Assembly (NCBI GenBank): GCA_028829895.1
Contig: CM054181.1
Location: forward strand, 98,383,360 to 98,447,359
DNA: 64,000 bases
Source of the DNA: Sinotaia quadrata
Lineage: Eukaryota; Mollusca; Gastropoda; Architaenioglossa; Viviparidae
Direction: 5' to 3'
The first letter of the stretch is position 1, and every line of letters starts with the position of its first letter. A model generated the notes under the pieces. The model saw only the letters and a list, made by a program, of their open reading frames with translations, searched no databases and had not been told where the DNA came from. Positions 12,158-22,375 of the stretch are shown here, one piece after another. The position numbers were made by a program, and so were the translations under genes.

Positions 12158-12383
12158 AAAGGAAACTTTTCCAAACAACACAAGTACTATTTCTCATGAT
12201 TAGCAATCAAAAGAAAATTTATCACTTTAAATCTTTTGGTTTAAGTGTTGGTTAAATCACATAGAGGGAAAATTTAGAGATAAAGGAAGAGAAATAAGGT
12301 GAGAATAAGGGAGAGAAAAAGATATATAAGGGTGGAAAAAAGTACAGAGGAAAAGGAGATAATGTTGCAGAGAGAGGTAATGT

Positions 12384-12387
<4 letters not shown>

Positions 12388-12448
<61 letters not shown>
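12388..12448. repeat. (GA)n microsatellite, about 30 dinucleotides
   Basis: Uninterrupted GA run inside a purine-rich tract (12270-12475); the minus strand is correspondingly pyrimidine-rich. Confidence 0.97.
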
Positions 12449-12450
<2 letters not shown>

Positions 12451-12499
12451 CGAGAAAGATGATGAGACGAAAGATAAATAATTCCAGTCTATCGATAAC

Positions 12500-12670
12500 A
12501 TCACAGTGACTAATATTGATTAAACTTGATCTATTTATAGAAATAATTACAAGTTCTTAAATGACTGTTACTGTCTAAATTTATTCCATTTGCAGAAATA
12601 ATTAAACGTTCTTAAATGACTAGTACTGTTTAGATTTGTTTAACTACAGAACTAAGACAAGTTCTTAAGT
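12500..12670. repeat. Degenerate tandem repeat, about 63-bp unit, 2-3 copies
   Basis: AGAAATAATTACAAGTTCTT AAATGACT-type phrases recur near 12538, 12595 and 12650, each with ACTGT(C/T)TA(A/G)AT following. Confidence 0.7.
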
Positions 12671-12740
12671 TGCTATTATTGAGCAACTAGAGGTGTTTGT
12701 TACGGTAACAACAAGATATTTTGTGTGACGAAATTCTCTA

Positions 12741-13210
12741 TGATCAGATAAATCATTGGTCAACAATAATCTCCAGATAAATTAGTAAATAGAGAAATCT
12801 TCAATGATCAGATAAATGATTGGTTAACAATAATCTCCAGATAAATTAGTAAATAGAGAAATCTTCAATGATCAGATAAATGATTGGTTAACAATAATCT
12901 CCAGATAAATTAGTAAATAGAGAAATCTTCAAAAATCAGATAAATGATTGGTTAACAATAATCTCCAGATAAATTAGTAAATAGAGAAATCTTCAATGAT
13001 CAGATAAATCAGTGGTTAACAATAATCTCCAGATAAATTAGTAAATAGAGAAATCTTAAGTGATCCGGTAACTTAGAGGTTAACAAAATTTTCAATGATC
13101 AGATAAATTAATGGTTAACAAAATCTCCAATGATCAGATAAATGAATGGTTAATGAATCTTTCTTGATCAGAATAATTATCGATTAACAAAATTCTTCAA
13201 GATCAGAAAA
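12741..13210. repeat. Minisatellite, 64-bp unit, 5 clean copies then decayed 36-48-bp units
   Basis: TGATCAGATAAATGATTGGT then TAACAATAATCTCCAGATAA then ATTAGTAAATAGAGAAATCT. To the right (13063-13210) shorter units keep only the TGATCAGATAAAT..GGTTAACAAA core, suggesting the 64-bp unit arose by adding a block to a shorter ancestral unit. Confidence 0.9.
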
Positions 13211-14041
13211 AAATATCCATTAATTTCGGTTTCTATAGACTATAAGTCTATGTCCAGCGAAAGCATGAATGACCAAATATTTGACTGGGTAATGAAAGTC
13301 TTCTGCAATCCATTCAATACATGAGTAAGAAATTCCTCCATAATAAGATAACAATAAATGAAAATAGAAAAAAATTATTATTGCTGAAAAGATCGACAAT
13401 TTAATCTTAAGTATTGACACAGTTTGTTCTCACCAATTTTTGTCTCTGTCTCTCTTCGCCTATTGCGCGGATTTCCAAATCCTCCAGCACTGAACGAATA
13501 GCTAACGACGGGTTTACTGAAACATAATGTGTGTGTGGTGTGTTTGTTTGTTTGTGTGTTTGTATGTTTGTGTTTTTATATCTATACATAATGCATTCTT
13601 GAACCATTACATTAAAATATATTATTTACAATAAGTCTAAATTTCTGCAGATGTGCAGATAACTGCATTATATGCTCAATGATTGACAGTTAGACAATGT
13701 AATGATTAATTACTGCAATGAAAGTGGAAAACAGGAAAGAGGATACAGAAAGGCTAGAATGAAAAAATAAGAATGAGGAAAGAAAAGACACGTCAAGATA
13801 TGGTTTGTAGTATTTGCCATGACGAAGAGAAAAGGGAAGAGGAGGAGAAATAAGAAGAGAAAGAGGGAGAGAAAAAGAGCGAAGTAGAAACACTCACCGT
13901 CACACAGCCGACATACATATGACGTATGTGAAAACACAACACAGAGTGGGACAACTGTCGCACCACTCTAACACGTGGACTTGTCACGACACTCTTTGTC
14001 GTCCAGGTAGACTTGATTAAAACTCTGACATATCGGGAACA
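13211..14041. other. Single-copy segment, purine-rich in the middle
   Basis: Minus-strand ORFs at 13690-13987 come from a GA-rich tract (about 13730-13880) and have no recognisable product. From 13890 to 14060 composition becomes balanced. A minus-strand donor-like GTGAGTGTTT lies near 13896, and a CRE-like ATGACGTAT lies at 13919. Confidence 0.5.
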
Positions 14042-14060
14042 ATGAACACGGTAACATCAG
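14042..14060 (+). CDS. Possible first coding exon end: ATG plus 18 nt and consensus 5' splice site
   Basis: ATGAACACGGTAACATCAG is followed directly by GTAAGTAT at 14061, a near-perfect 5' splice donor (CAG/GTAAGT). The upstream 150 bp has balanced composition, unlike the AT-rich surroundings, so this could be a 5' UTR exon with a short coding end (MNTVTS). There is no TATA box or downstream acceptor that I can pair with it, and one 9-bp donor match can occur by chance in 64 kb. Confidence 0.15.
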
Positions 14061-14145
14061 GTAAGTATCCTTAACAGAATGCTTTTCAGATGACATCATT
14101 AAAACCCGGGCACCTGATGGTTCAAGTGTAACTTAGCACGTTGAT

Positions 14146-14169
14146 GTGAGTTCGGTGAGCAGAACTCAC
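14146..14169. other. Perfect 8-bp inverted repeat (hairpin)
   Basis: GTGAGTTC and GAACTCAC flank an 8-nt loop in a balanced-composition, non-repetitive block (14061-14360). No poly-T or tRNA features accompany it. Confidence 0.5.
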
Positions 14170-14479
14170 TACATCTCGAAATCGGCTTCACATGGAAGCG
14201 CACCCCATAAAAAAGAAGAGGGGTTTACTTTCTCAACACTGAAAGCACGACTACATCAGGCCGCATTACAAACTTTCGATACCTAACGACTTAGTTTAGG
14301 TCAACTCCAGAGAACTGAAATTCGGGATCACACCAATCCCAAATCCAACCAAACAGGGACACGACAGTGCCTAAAAAATAAAAATATTACATGAATGCTT
14401 TAAACTTTTGTTGTAATTTGATGATTTTACTTTGACAACATTTCATATTATAATTATTAATACACTGTGCTCTTTGACG

Positions 14480-14805
14480 GCTACCGGATTTTATGCTTCC
14501 AGTTCTGTATACTTCCGGATATTTGATGTTTTCTTATCTTAGTGAAACTGTTTTAGTTTTATACTAAAACTTCTGGATGTTTCCTTAACACAGTGAATAT
14601 ATTATAGTTTTATACTAAAACTTCTGGAAATTTGATATATTTGTATCATGCAGATGTTTACTTCTGTATACTAATAAATGCTGCATATTTCTATACACTA
14701 AAGCATGTTGTACATGTTTTGTACTATTGAATGTGTTATACACTAAAAATGTTGTTTATTTCTGTACGCTACTGACTGTTATATATTTCTATAAAAAGCA
14801 CTAAT
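14480..14805. repeat. Degenerate short-unit repeat
   Basis: Phrases TTTTATACTAAAACTTCTGG and TATTTCTATACACTAA(A/T)G recur with irregular spacing (about 35-70 bp). The same phrases resume at 16480, on the other side of the solo LTR, so the LTR inserted into this array. Confidence 0.7.
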
Positions 14806-14810
14806 GAATG

Positions 14811-16474
14811 TGTGACGATGTGTGACAAATTCTGTGTCATGACCTCGTGACCCAATTGCTCGTTTCAAAATTAAATTTTTGAACGGACCTTTGTTGAAAT
14901 TCACCCGTGATACATCAGTATCTAGAAGCTTCTAGCAAGGTCGGATTGTTGCATAACTTTAGGCCAGTGTCCAGCACCTTCGAGATCAACAACATACCAC
15001 GTGAACGGTCACGTGATGCGTTCAATGCAGTTTCATAAAAATAATCATAAGGCGCCAAAACACTCACTCACTCACAGACCGGCAGACACACAAGGCAGCT
15101 TTAACATTAGCTCCGTCCCGCCGCCATACCAGAGTCGTAAGAGAGTCGAAGATGAACCCGCGCTAGAGCAGTACAATCTACTTTTAAGAGGTAACAATAA
15201 CACGTCTACTTCTTACAGTATCTATTGCATTTATTGATTGTATTTTGTAATTGAATTGATGTATGTATTTTGTGCAGCTTAGCGCTATTTTAGCCAAAGC
15301 ACGTGTTTCGATGTAAAGGGACAAATCTAAAAGTTATTGTATATAAATTATTGTAACCTTTTCTTATCTTTAATTTATATAAATCGTAAATTCCCTAGTG
15401 CCGCCAGTATGTCTGTGCACGTGGTGAATTCTTCTTTGTAATTCAAATTGTTCTTGCATATAATTTTTCGTGTAAAATTGTAAAGCATTCATGCTTCATT
15501 TTGAATTAATCCTTTGTGTGAATTCCAATTTTTAATGCTGTAAATATTTGAGAATTCATACGTTCGTGTAACGTTATATGTAACACACACGTGAACCACA
15601 ATGTATATTTAAATATAACCATATTTGAATTGTAAACGACACGATAGTCAAAGATTCTAAATTCAGAACCTTAACCAAAGAAACATGTGCTTGGGTTTTG
15701 CGAATATAGACGCAAATAGTTACAGAGCCCAAAATCCTTTGTTTCAGCCGGGTTCTTCTTATGTTATTCCTCTCTACCTTCGTACTTCTTGAGTCGTACA
15801 CCGACTCGGGTGTCTTCATGACCCATACGTAAAAGTACCTCGTGTTAACTACGGTTAACGATCGTCGCAAGTACATTAGCGATGCAGTAATTGAGTGGAC
15901 GATTGACTGTTATGCTATGCAGTACTGACGATGAGCCAAAGGATGTGGACAAGTTCTAACCAGTTGAACCCCACGTGCGACCAAAAGTGTAGTTAAGTAT
16001 ATCTACTGTGGTCCAGAATCAAATGACTATTTGGCAAGAGAACTTTTAACCAGGACGGTAAATGAGAGAACAACGCTGTGTAGAATTAAGACGTCGTGTC
16101 GTAATTAATCGTTGCTGTTAATTGTTAAACTTATTAAATCTATTTCATTTTGTTAAGAACCTCTTTTGTAGTAAATTGTATGCATATAGACCAAATGCGG
16201 ATTGGATGGGGGCTGTCTGAGCTAAACGAATGACGTAATGAATGCATATGAATCTAAGAGAGTTTTTAACGATTTCCAATCTAGCTAATGTACGCAAATT
16301 ATCAGTTTCGTAAATCTGTGATCTAGACTACAAAGATGCATTTTTAATTTAGTCGAATGATGATTTGAGCAACCAGTCTGTTTAGGTTAAACGAGAGGGA
16401 ATTAATTTAAATAGTAAATTAAAGTTCTATAATTTCCTAAGCAGGGTCTCTAAATAAATACTGGAAACGTAACA
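14811..16474 (+). mobile_element. Solo LTR of an LTR retrotransposon (family copy 1, 1,664 bp)
   Basis: The element starts TGTGAC and ends GTAACA, the TG...CA termini typical of LTRs. It is flanked by a perfect 5-bp target-site duplication GAATG at 14806-14810 and 16475-16479. It aligns along its length with 25097-26720 (shared blocks: GTCATGACxT, AACTTTAGGCCxxTGTC, TTGTAAACGACxCGA, GAGCAACCAGTCTG, and the last 28 bp almost identical). A palindromic E-box TCACGTGA at 15009-15016 lies about 18 bp upstream of a TATA-like CATAAAAATA (15034-15043), and AATAAA occurs close to the 3' end. No internal gag/pol region remains, so it is a solo LTR left by recombination. The ORF at 15001-15237 is not conserved in the other copy. 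TSD length fits Ty3/Gypsy or Bel/Pao; I cannot decide. Confidence 0.93.
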
Positions 16475-16479
16475 GAATG

Positions 16480-16725
16480 CAGGATATTTCTATAGTGTTG
16501 AATAATGAATAGTTTATACTTCTATATGCTAATGAATGTTGTATATTTCTAAACAAAGGATTGTTTGAAATTTCAAAATGATTGTTTGAAATTTCTATAC
16601 ACTAATGATTTTTAAAAATTCTGTATACTATTGAATATTCGAAATTTCTATATTCTAATAAATTTTAAAAAATTCTGTATACTATTTAAATTTTGAAATT
16701 TCTGTATTCTCTTGATATTTTGGTG
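16480..16725. repeat. Degenerate tandem repeat, about 37-40-bp unit
   Basis: TCTGTATACTATTGAATATT CGAAATTTCTATATTCTAAT-type units recur about six times, with shared words TTTCTATA, ACTAATGA and GAAATTTC. It continues the array interrupted by the LTR. Confidence 0.75.
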
Positions 16726-17190
16726 ACTCGTGAGGTTTTTCGTAGCTTTTTGTGACTTTGCTCCTAGCAAAACTGACGTGTTCTGTGATATTTAAAAAAG
16801 AATTCACCCAAGCAATAAAGTATGGGAGAGAGAGATATAGTCCCGGTGTATGTACCATAAAGTGTTAGAGTTCCATAGTCTCTGTGAAAGTAATGACAAT
16901 ATGCAAATTCTCCTTTTTATCTGTCTGCCAGGTGACCGAAAAATAAATCTCAGCAATGGTCCTCGTTTTACTGATCCGGATTTCCATAGCAACCACAAGC
17001 AGTTAGTAACTATAAATAAGTCGTACAAAAACAGTTATTCAGATAAAGAGGGTGAAATTGAATGGGGCCCAAGAAATATCGCATCACTTGCGTCCAAATA
17101 TGAACTTCTTGCTATATTTTCATTTTCCAACCCAAGAAAATGCACAAATGCACAACAACATTATCTAATCAAAGAAAATGCATATTAACA
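16726..17190 (+). other. Single-copy block with an unrecognised 112-codon ORF
   Basis: Open from 16850 to 17188 (+), starting MYHKVLEFHS. The C-terminal third runs into the flanking repeat. No known domain, signal peptide or membrane segment stands out. CTGTCTGCCAG/GTGACC near 16931 resembles a splice junction. An octamer ATGCAAAT is at 16901-16908. Could be a conserved non-coding block rather than a gene. Confidence 0.25.
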
Positions 17191-17279
17191 CAGTAACCTG
17201 ACATTATCCTACCCAAGAAAATGCACAACACAGTAATCTGACATTATCCTACCCAAGAAAATGCACAACATGGAAACGG
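17191..17279. repeat. Tandem duplication, about 40-bp unit, 2 copies
   Basis: CTGACATTATCCTACCCAAG AAAATGCACAACA occurs twice, with a further decayed copy of the CCAAGAAAATGCAC phrase from about 17133. Confidence 0.8.
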
Positions 17280-17942
17280 AAATACTAAAATAATCTTAGG
17301 TTTGAAAGAGTGAAGACATTGATTATTAATAGACTGTAGAAATACTAAAATATTCTTAGATTTAAAAGTGTGAAGACATTATTAGTAGATTGCAATAATA
17401 CTACTATAATCTTAGATTTAAAAGTGTAATATCATTATTAGTAGAATGTAGAAATACTTAACATTTCTTAGATTTAAAGCAATGAAGATATTATTATCGA
17501 ATAAATATATGTTAAAATAGATTTTAAAGTGAGGATTTAATAGAATGTAGAAATACATCAATAGTCTTAGATTTAAAACAGTAAAGAAATTATTAGTAGA
17601 ATATAAAAATGTTAAAATAGTCTTAGATTTAAAACAGTAGAGACAATATTAGTAGACTGCAGAAATAATTAAATTTCTTAGATTTAAAGCAACGAATATA
17701 TTATTAGTAGAATAAATATATCTTAAAATAGATTTAAGAGTGAAGAATTTAGTAGAATGTTCAAATACAACAATAGTCTTAGATTTAAAACAGTGAAGAT
17801 TTTAGTAAAATGTCGAAATTCTAAAATAGTCTTAGATTTAAACCAGTGGAGAAATTATTATTAGAATGTAATAATGCTAAAATAGTCTTAGACTTAAAAC
17901 AGTGAAGGCATTATTAGTAGACTATAGAAATACTGAAATAGA
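17280..17942. repeat. Degenerate minisatellite, about 57-bp unit, about 11 copies
   Basis: AATACTAAAATAGTCTTAGA then TTTAAAACAGTGAAGACATT then ATTAGTAGAATGTAGAA. Extensive indels between copies (units 50-65 bp) show an old, no longer homogenised array. Confidence 0.85.
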
Positions 17943-18073
17943 TCAATCTACAGAAGACGTGTGCCCTGTCTGTTTATGACCTAAACATAGGTAATTTGAC
18001 ATTGTGTGTACAAGTCCTCATATGTCAATCAACATTTAAGTTTTGCTTATCGCGCTCTTTTCCTACAACGAGT

Positions 18074-18213
18074 ACTACCTTCGGGTACGTGTGTACTTCC
18101 ACAGGGTACATGTGTACTTCCACCGGGACATGCTTACTTCCACCAGGTACATGCGTACTTCCATCAGGTATATGCGTACTTCCATCAGGTACATGCGTAC
18201 TTCCATCAGGTAT
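18074..18213. repeat. Minisatellite, 21-bp unit, 6-7 copies
   Basis: ACTTCCATCAGGTACATGCG T. The 21-bp period keeps several frames open on both strands (18006-18341, 18025-18249 and others), which is an artefact and not evidence of a gene. Left copies carry GTG, right copies CAT variants. Confidence 0.93.
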
Positions 18214-18294
18214 ATGAAATGAACATGGATGGACACGTATACAGCACATGTCTTACATGTCAGTCTATTGCAACAAATAAATACCACCTACATA

Positions 18295-18468
18295 CATCAC
18301 AACAGTATAGCCTGTATAATATGGCAGCTTTTATGACATGAAAGGCAGACCCCATCACAACAGTATAGCCTGTATAATATGGCAGTTTTTATGACATGAA
18401 AGGCAGACCCCATCACAACAGTACAGCCAGTATAATACCGCAGCTCTTATGACATGAAAGACAAACTC
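18295..18468. repeat. Tandem repeat, 58-bp unit, 3 copies
   Basis: CATCACAACAGTATAGCCTG TATAATATGGCAGCTTTTAT starts at 18295, 18353 and 18411. The third copy is more diverged. Confidence 0.92.
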
Positions 18469-18559
18469 CTAAAAACAGTTGCAGTATGTCTAGGGCCATA
18501 ACTTGTAGCCACAAGAAGTTGTCAAGGGAGACTACACAGAACTTGTTTACTTTTGTTCT

Positions 18560-19250
18560 AACTAGCTATAGATCTTCCAAATAATACTTACATATAATGT
18601 AACGAAAAATTAAACATAGCCTCCTAAATAACTTAATTTATTCCGTAATCAAACATCAAAATGACCTCTAAATAATGTTGACCTATACATTAACTGACCT
18701 TTACAACAACATATTCATTCCATAATAAAACAAAGTAAGAACCATTAACTTTCAGCTATGCCGTAATATATAACCTCCCTAAATAATGTTTACCCATGAT
18801 GTACCAAAACAAACACGGAACCCTTAAACATGGCTGACCTAAGAAGACATTAAACCTAGACCCCTAAGAAAACGTTTAGCAACGCTGAAAAAAGACATCG
18901 ATCCTTAAAGAGCGTTTATCTTTTATCAAGTAAGACACCAGATAGTCTCCAAATTCTCCCAACCTCTGTGATGTTTTAAGATTTTAAACAAGACCCGTTA
19001 ATAACTATTATGTACATTGTGACGAGATATAAAGCATGTCCCACTAAATAATATTTATGAATGTTCTAAATAAGAAAGTCAATTTGGTCTACCAAATATC
19101 GTTTATCTGGACTGTTAGAAAACAAAATGGAGCGCTAATTAATGATTTTCTATATCATAATAAGAATATGAACGTAAACTACTTAAATATCGTTACTATA
19201 ATGAAGGAAAATAGAGTACATCTAATTAATGTTTTTCTTTGACTTCAAAC
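18560..19250. repeat. Highly degenerate tandem repeat, period about 55-65 bp
   Basis: The phrase CC(C/T)(C/A)TAAATAA(T/C)GTTTA recurs about ten times with ATG or AAACA words between. Divergence is too great to define a consensus unit by hand; a remnant of an ancient minisatellite is the simplest reading. Confidence 0.6.
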
Positions 19251-19534
19251 ACCACTACCCCTTTAGTCTCAAGTATTAGTAAGTCACCCACCAACACCTG
19301 AGAGAAAGAAACAAACAAACATCGTGTGGAAAAATTTCCTCCACCACCACCCAGTTGCCCCATAAATGAAAATAAACACCACCAATATTCTTAAACAGCA
19401 AAGCAAAGAGGTCTTCTCACAGACCAAAGAAGTCCAGACGGAAGGGGAAAAAAAAGTCCAGACGATAACCACGATGAAAAAGGAAGGAAAATAGAAAAAG
19501 AAACCAACAGAAAATAGCCAACACAGACAAAAAT
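19251..19534. other. A-rich single-copy sequence
   Basis: Contains ACC/CCA-rich and A-rich tracts and a repeated AAGTCCAGACG phrase (19430 and 19455). The minus ORF 19284-19556 is hydrophobic by composition (T-rich codons) and has no recognised product. Confidence 0.45.
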
Positions 19535-19955
19535 TTTGAACAGAAACAAGTGTCATAATTGTACAGATTGTACCAGAACTAATAAAACAACAGAAACAAG
19601 TGACAAAATTGTACAGACTGTACCAGAACTAATAAGACAACAGAAACAAGTGACAAAATTGTACAGACTGTACCAGAACTAATAAAACAACAACAGAAAC
19701 AAGTGACAAAATTGTACAGACTGTACCAGAACTAATAAGACAACAGAAACAAGTGACAAAATTGTACAGACTGTACCAGAACTAATAAAACAACAACAGA
19801 AACAAGTGACAAAATTGTACAGACTGTACCAGAACTAATAAAACAACAACAGAAACAAGTGACAAAATTGTACAGACTGTACCAGAACTAATAAGACAAC
19901 AGAAACAAGTGACAAAATTGTACAGACTGTACCAGAACTAATAAAACAACAACAC
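19535..19955. repeat. Minisatellite, 50/53-bp unit, 8 copies
   Basis: ACAAAATTGTACAGACTGTA then CCAGAACTAATAAAACAACA then ACAGAAACAAGTG. Units come in two lengths (with or without an extra ACA) that alternate irregularly. The array directly abuts the R2 coding relic at 19956 and its last unit reads into it (CTAATAAAACAACAACACACT ATG), so it may have grown from the R2 sequence itself. Confidence 0.92.
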
Positions 19956-20645
19956 ACTATGATGGAAATCGAGGCCACCATCGATGAATACGCAAGCGTG
20001 CTTGAGGTCCCTCTCACTCCTGCCAGGGCCACCAAGAACACAACTACGGAGCCACCATCAGACGAAAAATCATCATAAGGAAAAGAAGAGAAACAGTCTC
20101 CACACATCAGGCGAGACACAAGAGATAAAGAAAACACCTACCACTACCACCAACGACAACAACAGCAGCACAGAGAGCAGCAATATCCACAGTAGTGATT
20201 TTGTAATCCCTCCATTGCGGACATGATCTAGCTACTGCTCAACCATCTGTATTGGCTGCCAGCATCTGTCTACGCTTATTCCACCGGACAACGAGGACAT
20301 TGACGACAATAACAACGACTACAACAACATCCCGGGCTTGTGTATGAACTAGATACAGATTTGGTGTGCTCTGTAAGATTACCCCCTCCACCCTATCCCC
20401 TCGAGCATCAGGGACTACGACAACAGCAACATTAACCACCACATTAGTCCACGGACTACCGAGCTAATACACGTCACTACCTGCCAGATATAAACGTATG
20501 GACAACAGACCATTCATCATCACCACTCTACAACTTTCATGTCTGCCACCCTCCACTCTGTCCTTCATCATCATCAACCCTCTCAACCTCAGCACACCTT
20601 TTGAAATCGGTCCAGGCCGGAAGCTGCCATCATCTTAAGCAAAGA
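19956..20645 (+). pseudogene. R2 decayed coding repeat, copy 1 (glutamine-rich ORF relic)
   Basis: Aligns with the reverse complement of 23830-24630. Conserved peptides in the two copies: EIEATxxEY..VLx.PL.P at the start, an HIRR/HIRK segment, EQQY, then DMIxLLLNHLxxLP.xVY....G.RG followed by Gln codons. Copy 1 has an in-frame stop in place of the Gln in DMIQLLL, and other stops and frameshifts. The homology ends near GCCGGAAGCTGCCATCATCT, followed by an A-rich AAGCAAAGAAGAAGAAG tail, as seen at 3' ends of some non-LTR retrotransposons. Product class unknown: transposon ORF or a duplicated host-gene fragment. Confidence 0.6.
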
Positions 20646-20858
20646 AGAAGAAGCTCTTTACTTAAAAAGAGATAATACTTTTAAATGATATGTATACCTA
20701 TATGAACACACAGGTGTACACTTGAACCTACAGTCATCGCACACTTACCTGAGGAAAGTACGAAGGTACTGAAAGTAATACGAAATAGCATCATTTTTTA
20801 TGTCCACTGAGGAAATTGGAAACTAAGTAAAACTAAGCCAATCATACAATAAGTGACT

Positions 20859-20860
<2 letters not shown>
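20646..20860. other. Single-copy segment with a minus-strand donor-like site
   Basis: CACACTTACCTGAGGAAAG (about 20739-20757) reads CTCAG/GTAAGTGTG on the minus strand, a consensus 5' splice site. About 55 bp upstream on - are stop-free, but no acceptor is obvious. Confidence 0.25.
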
Positions 20861-20894
<34 letters not shown>

Positions 20895-21030
20895 CACACA
20901 CACACACACACCACTATCACCACCACCACCACACCACTATCACACAACATCAATCCACATAACCACATACATGCACGCACGCAAACATGCATGCACACAC
21001 ACACACACCACCACCACCACACAAGACCAA
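20861..21030. repeat. Compound microsatellite (CT)n-(CA)n with CAC-rich interruptions
   Basis: About 15 CT dinucleotides (20862-20890), then CA runs at about 20893-20912 and 20993-21008 separated by CCA/CAT-rich sequence. Confidence 0.92.
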
Positions 21031-21107
21031 ACCACATATACACACCCATACACATCCATACAGCTGTACCTACTCCATATTCAAATCTCGGAGCACACAG
21101 AGAATCG

Positions 21108-21520
21108 AACCGCAGCACACATATGTAAATATTTATATTGCATTAATCACAGCACACGTGTAAATATGTATATCGTGATAATCACAGCACACATGTGTAA
21201 ATAGTTATATCTTAATAAAGGCAGCACACATGTGTCCATATTTGTATCGTAATAACCGCAGCACACATGTCCATATTTATATCGTAATAACCGCAGCACA
21301 CATGTCCATATTTATATCGTAATAACCGCAGCACACATGTGTAAATGTTTATATCGTAATGTAATAACTGCAGCACGTGTCCATATTTATATCATAATAA
21401 CTGCAGCACACATGTGTCCATATTTATATCGTAATAACCGCAGCACACACGTGTCCATATTCTTATCGTAATAATCTCAGTTCACGCGCGTCCACATTTA
21501 TGTTGTAATAATCACAGTGT
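21108..21520. repeat. Minisatellite, 35-40-bp unit, about 11 copies
   Basis: CGTAATAACCGCAGCACACA then TGTGTCCATATTTATAT. Units vary in length by presence or absence of GT after ACATGT. Left copies (TAAATATTTATAT) grade into right copies (TCCATATTTATAT). Confidence 0.9.
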
Positions 21521-21529
21521 GCAGGCAGA

Positions 21530-21743
21530 CTTGCCACGCTGATCCTAACTGCGTCCCGCTGAGGAGGCTGGAGGGCAAGAGGAAAAGTCAAAGATTTAAT
21601 TCAATACTGGCGGACGTTCTCGGGGGCTTCTGAGATGCGCGCTAATCGATAGCGGGACTTTTGGCGAAAGACATTTCGCAATCAGAAACGGTCTGGGACG
21701 AAGGCTACTGGCCACACTGTCCTGACGTTACCTCCCGAAGTGG
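21530..21743 (+). promoter_or_regulatory. GC-richer promoter-like segment with an E2F-type site
   Basis: A balanced-composition block with CpGs. TTTTGGCGAAA at 21659-21669 fits the E2F consensus. TTTCGCAATC and GTTTCGCAAA flank the CCAAT array that follows. E2F plus CCAAT (NF-Y) sites are the classical arrangement of cell-cycle and histone-type promoters. No start site or transcript can be seen. Confidence 0.3.
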
Positions 21744-21886
21744 CCATTGGATTGGTGGAGCGGGCAGGGGGGCCATTGGATTGGTGGAGCGGGCAGGGGG
21801 GCCATTGGATTGGTGGAGCGGGCAGGGGGGCCATTGGATTGGTGGAGCGGGCAGGGGGGCCATTGGATTGGTGGAGCGGGCAGGGG
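21744..21886. repeat. GC-rich minisatellite, 29-bp unit, 5 copies, with CCAAT boxes
   Basis: CCATTGGATTGGTGGAGCGG then GCAGGGGGG, copies essentially identical. On - each unit holds two CCAAT boxes (ACCAATC and TCCAATGG), so about ten in 143 bp, together with a GGGCAGGGG GC-box-like run. The Gly/Trp-rich ORFs across it are artefacts. Confidence 0.95.
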
Positions 21887-22190
21887 ACTAGTCGTTTCGC
21901 AAAAAAAGAGTTTTGTTTTTTTTTTTTACATTTTCTTTTATTCCTTTCCGCGCGCAACCCTTCTTCCACAACCCCCAAGAACACGAACAATCGTATACCA
22001 ATCGAAATAAATTTACACGTCATTCAATGAAACCAAATACCATGCAGAGGTTAGGAATACATGATTAAATCTTACAATGTTTTCTTTTGTAATTAGTTCG
22101 GACCGTTATACTGTTTGAGCGCCATCTTAGACCCGACATAACGAACACGCTTATGGAAAAGTCGACATACGGCACAAAGGCTTTTCTTTA

Positions 22191-22371
22191 CTAGGTACTG
22201 ACAACTATATCTGTGTGACACATTACTTCGTCTGTTTGACGGTACATTTTACTTCATCTGTTTGACGGTACATTTTACTCCTTTGCTCTAGACTAGGTAC
22301 TGACAATTATATCTGAGTGACACATTACTTCATCTGTTTGACGGTACATTTTACTCCTTTGCTCTAGACTA
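22191..22371. repeat. Tandem duplication, 102-bp unit, 1.8 copies
   Basis: CTAGGTACTGACAACTATAT starts at 22191 and 22293. Inside, a 25-bp phrase CATCTGTTTGACGGTACATT TTACT is itself duplicated in the first copy. Confidence 0.9.
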
Positions 22372-22375
22372 CAAC

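Noticed and set aside
21085..21125. GAATCGAACC, the complement of a tRNA B-box, hinting at a minus-strand tRNA
   Set aside because: No A-box, no acceptor-stem complementarity and no anticodon arm could be laid out around it.
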